NCBI GenBank assembly: GCA_030624945.1
Contig: JAUXJB010000047.1
Span: 1 to 9,541 of the forward strand
Origin: Deltaproteobacteria bacterium
GTDB lineage: Bacteria > Myxococcota_A > UBA9160 > SZUA-336
DNA: 9,541 bases
Reading direction: 5' to 3'
Below the pieces are notes generated by a model. It had not been told where the DNA came from. It did not search any database and saw only the letters and a program-made list of their open reading frames with translations. The translations under genes and the position numbers were made by a program. Below, one piece after another: positions 8,442-9,541 of this stretch (the stretch's first letter is position 1; every line of letters begins with the position of its first letter).

Positions 8442-8515
8442 TGGCGGGTCGTCTAACGGTAGGACTCAGGATTCTGGTTCCTGCTATCGGGGTTCGAATC
8501 CCTGCCCGCCAGCCA
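8442..8515 (+). tRNA. tRNA-Gln (anticodon CTG)
   Basis: A complete cloverleaf can be folded by hand. The acceptor stem TGGCGGG (8442-8448) pairs perfectly with CCCGCCA (8505-8511). The D-arm stem is GTC/GAC. The anticodon stem CAGGA/TCCTG (8467-8471 and 8479-8483) encloses loop TTCTGGT with anticodon CTG at 8474-8476, reading codon CAG. The T-arm stem CGGGG/CCCTG has one G-T pair and the canonical TTCGAAT loop (8493-8499). Discriminator G73 is at 8512, and CCA is encoded (8513-8515). The U1-A72 pair and G73 are typical identity features of tRNA-Gln. It has its own promoter-like boxes and a terminator and lies just behind gltX. Confidence 0.97.
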
Positions 8516-8522
8516 CCCGCGC

Positions 8523-8553
8523 CTCGGGGCGAGACGGGGACCTCGAGTTTTTT
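8523..8553 (+). terminator. Intrinsic terminator of tRNA-Gln
   Basis: A 7-bp stem CTCGGGG (8523-8529) / CCTCGAG (8541-8547), with one G-T pair and an 11-nt loop, is followed directly by six T (8548-8553). It sits 7 nt after the tRNA CCA end and should end transcription of the tRNA and of any gltX readthrough. Confidence 0.75.
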
Positions 8554-8619
8554 GGTTTGCAATTGAAGTATTGCGCGCCGGATTGCGTCTTAACTTCCGT
8601 ACAAACAAGCACCCCAGCT

Positions 8620-8723
8620 GGGGCCCGCGATGCGAAGGAGGAACTTCCCTCCGAGCATCAGAGTCTTCCAGAGATCTGTCTCCCTCCCTCTGATGCTCCC
8701 CTCCTGACTCGCGGGCCCCTTTT
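8620..8723 (+). ncRNA. Candidate structured RNA: 100-nt nested inverted repeat between convergent genes
   Basis: Two perfect 11-bp stems are nested. The outer is GGGGCCCGCGA (8620-8630) with TCGCGGGCCCC (8709-8719); the inner is GAGCATCAGAG (8653-8663) with CTCTGATGCTC (8688-8698). Between them AGGAGG (8636-8641) can pair with CCTCCT (8700-8705), or GGAGG (8637-8641) can instead close a local hairpin with CCTCC (8648-8652). The apical loop is 24 nt and pyrimidine-rich, holding CCTCCC/CCTCC-type sequence complementary to Shine-Dalgarno sites. Four T (8720-8723) follow the outer stem on the plus strand, so that strand is favoured. The AT-rich stretch upstream (8554-8610) has only a weak -10-like TACAAA (8600-8605). 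An overlapping palindrome CCCCAGCTGGGG (8612-8623) competes for the 5' arm. It does not match SRP RNA, 6S RNA or tmRNA by eye. A bidirectional terminator for the convergent genes is the plain alternative. Confidence 0.4.
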
Positions 8724-8795
8724 GGCGTTCTCGGGCTGAGAGCCCCCACCGGAGAGCTCCCGCAAGTCAGCGGAACCGTTTGCCAGAGCGGGATC

Positions 8796-9119
8796 CTAAT
8801 AGGCGAGCGTGACGCCCGTGCACTCGCCCAGGCGGCGCTTGAAGGTAAAGCGCGCGGGCTGGTAGACCAGGCTCTCGGTCACGCTGCGGAAGTCCTTCTT
8901 GACGGTCACGTAGGCGAAGGGCGCGGCGGCCAGATAGATCGCGGTTCCCATAGTCAGGGCGAGGAGGGAGAGAGGTCGGAGGACGATCAGGTCGAAGGTC
9001 TTGGGGTAGTCGCAGCTGTCGAAGGAGTCGTTCATACCCGCCTGAGCCGCTCCGGGACTCAATCCAAGCACCGCAACCATGGCGAGTGCGGCAGTCAGAG
9101 TACGAGCGAATCTGAGCAT
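8796..9119 (-). CDS. Small exported or membrane-anchored protein of unknown function
   Basis: A 107-residue protein with a clear signal peptide: basic start MLRFAR, a hydrophobic stretch, and an AQA-G cleavage site near residue 27. The mature part (about 80 residues) has a second hydrophobic segment at about 44-72 (including LSLLALTMGTAIYLAAAPFAY), then a conserved-looking tail LVYQPARFTFKRRLGEC. Two cysteines, C36 and C100, flank the segment and could form a disulfide. The pattern RPL-(hydrophobic, G.A.Y)-PF-...-LV..PARFTF.R.LGE recalls a family of small proteins in proteobacteria and relatives sometimes labelled 'multidrug transporter' without evidence; that resemblance is from memory. The ATG at 9117-9119 is supported by GGGAG 6 nt upstream and by the signal peptide. 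It lies 110 nt after nagA with no convincing promoter or terminator in the gap, and has no visible functional partner. Confidence 0.85.
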   Translation of the reverse strand: MLRFARTLTAALAMVAVLGLSPGAAQAGMNDSFDSCDYPKTFDLIVLRPLSLLALTMGTAIYLAAAPFAYVTVKKDFRSVTESLVYQPARFTFKRRLGECTGVTLAY

Positions 9120-9229
9120 GGGCTTCTCCCTTCCCGGGCCACGTCGATACGGACTGCCATAGGCATCGGGACCCCCCGTAGCGAACTTGACGGCGTCGGG
9201 CCCGAGACGCGCAGCCCTCCACGGAGCCG

Positions 9230-9541
9230 CTAGCGTCCGGGCAGCAGAGCTCCCGCCCGGTACACGGCTCTCGGGCACAGATCGGCGTCCAGCAGCAGGA
9301 GGTCGGCATCGAAGCCCGGTGCCACGCAACCCTTCCGCTGGCCCAGCCCAAGGATCCCGGCGGGAGTGGCCGTCGCCATGCGTACGGCGTCTGCGAGCGG
9401 CAGCTGGGCCGAACGGACGGCCTCGCGGAGGGCCGTGACCAGCGGAATCACACTGCCGGCCAGGCCACCTGCAGCGGTGGCGTACCCCTCGGCGTGGACC
9501 TCCGCTTCCAGTCCTCCCATCCGATAGCGACCCGGCGGCAG
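9230..9541 (-). CDS. nagA: N-acetylglucosamine-6-phosphate deacetylase, C-terminal part (5' end beyond window)
   Basis: Amidohydrolase-superfamily enzyme that removes acetate from GlcNAc-6-phosphate during amino-sugar or cell-wall recycling. Only the last 103 or so residues are present, against about 380 for the full protein. Visible blocks are LPPGRYRMGG, LAGSVIPLVTAL (the LAGS motif), ADAVRMATATPAGILGLGQRKG, and APGFDADLLLLDADL, the C-terminal strand region typical of NagA and related amidohydrolases. The catalytic metal-binding residues lie upstream of the window. The LAGS motif favours NagA over other amidohydrolases. The in-frame ATG at 9518-9520 is internal; the open frame continues to the edge with matching sequence. 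The motif before LAGS reads TAAGG rather than the usual DGT-like sequence, a small oddity. Confidence 0.85.
   Translation of the reverse strand: MPPGRYRMGGLEAEVHAEGYATAAGGLAGSVIPLVTALREAVRSAQLPLADAVRMATATPAGILGLGQRKGCVAPGFDADLLLLDADLCPRAVYRAGALLPGR

Noticed and set aside
8620..8723. SRP (4.5S) RNA, 6S RNA or tmRNA as identity of the nested hairpin
   Set aside because: The conserved SRP apical GGAA tetraloop context is absent on both strands. The length is too short for 6S or tmRNA, and there is no tRNA-like end.
8733..8745. Small hairpin GGGCT-GAG-AGCCC as terminator of the 8796-9119 gene
   Set aside because: No T-run follows on either strand and the stem is only 5 bp.
9196..9205. Palindrome TCGGGCCCGA between nagA and the small exported-protein gene
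   Set aside because: It can be part of a short stem after nagA, but there is no T-run and such GC palindromes are common at this base composition.

Overview
The window is GC-rich bacterial chromosome, packed with housekeeping genes. Gene order (yceD-rpmF-fab genes, then glyA-nrdR-ribD) and protein style suggest a deltaproteobacterial-type lineage in the broad sense (Myxococcota, Desulfobacterota, Binatota or similar). This placement is an inference from memory of gene order, not from a search. No mobile element, CRISPR array, phage gene or defence gene was seen.

Layout. From about 6940 down to the left edge, one long minus-strand operon reads yceD (DUF177) - rpmF - fabD - fabG - acpP - fabF - glyA - nrdR - ribD. 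ribD runs off the left edge with almost its full length present. Genes are separated by 3 to 25 nt or overlap by 3 to 11 nt, and a sigma70-type promoter with a perfect TTGACA box lies ahead of yceD. The operon joins ribosome-linked genes (yceD, rpmF), type II fatty acid synthesis (malonyl transfer, ketoreduction, acyl carrier, condensation), one-carbon supply (glyA), control of ribonucleotide reductase (nrdR) and the start of riboflavin synthesis (ribD). plsX and fabH, which commonly sit between rpmF and fabD, are absent; 25 nt separate those two genes.

Divergent to the operon, on the plus strand, is gltX (glutamyl-tRNA synthetase). It is followed after 35 nt by a complete tRNA-Gln(CTG) with its own promoter-like elements, a GC-rich discriminator and an intrinsic terminator. 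Beyond that, a gene-free stretch (8554-8795) between convergent transcription units holds a 100-nt nested inverted repeat. It may be a structured small RNA or an unusually elaborate terminator, and it is the least explained element of the window.

On the right, in minus orientation, are a 107-residue secreted or membrane-anchored protein of unknown function and the C-terminal third or so of nagA (N-acetylglucosamine-6-phosphate deacetylase), which runs off the right edge.

Most of the window is ordinary conserved chromosome. The points worth a second look are the nested hairpin, the missing plsX-fabH pair with the weak fabD start it leaves, and the gltX/tRNA-Gln pairing.
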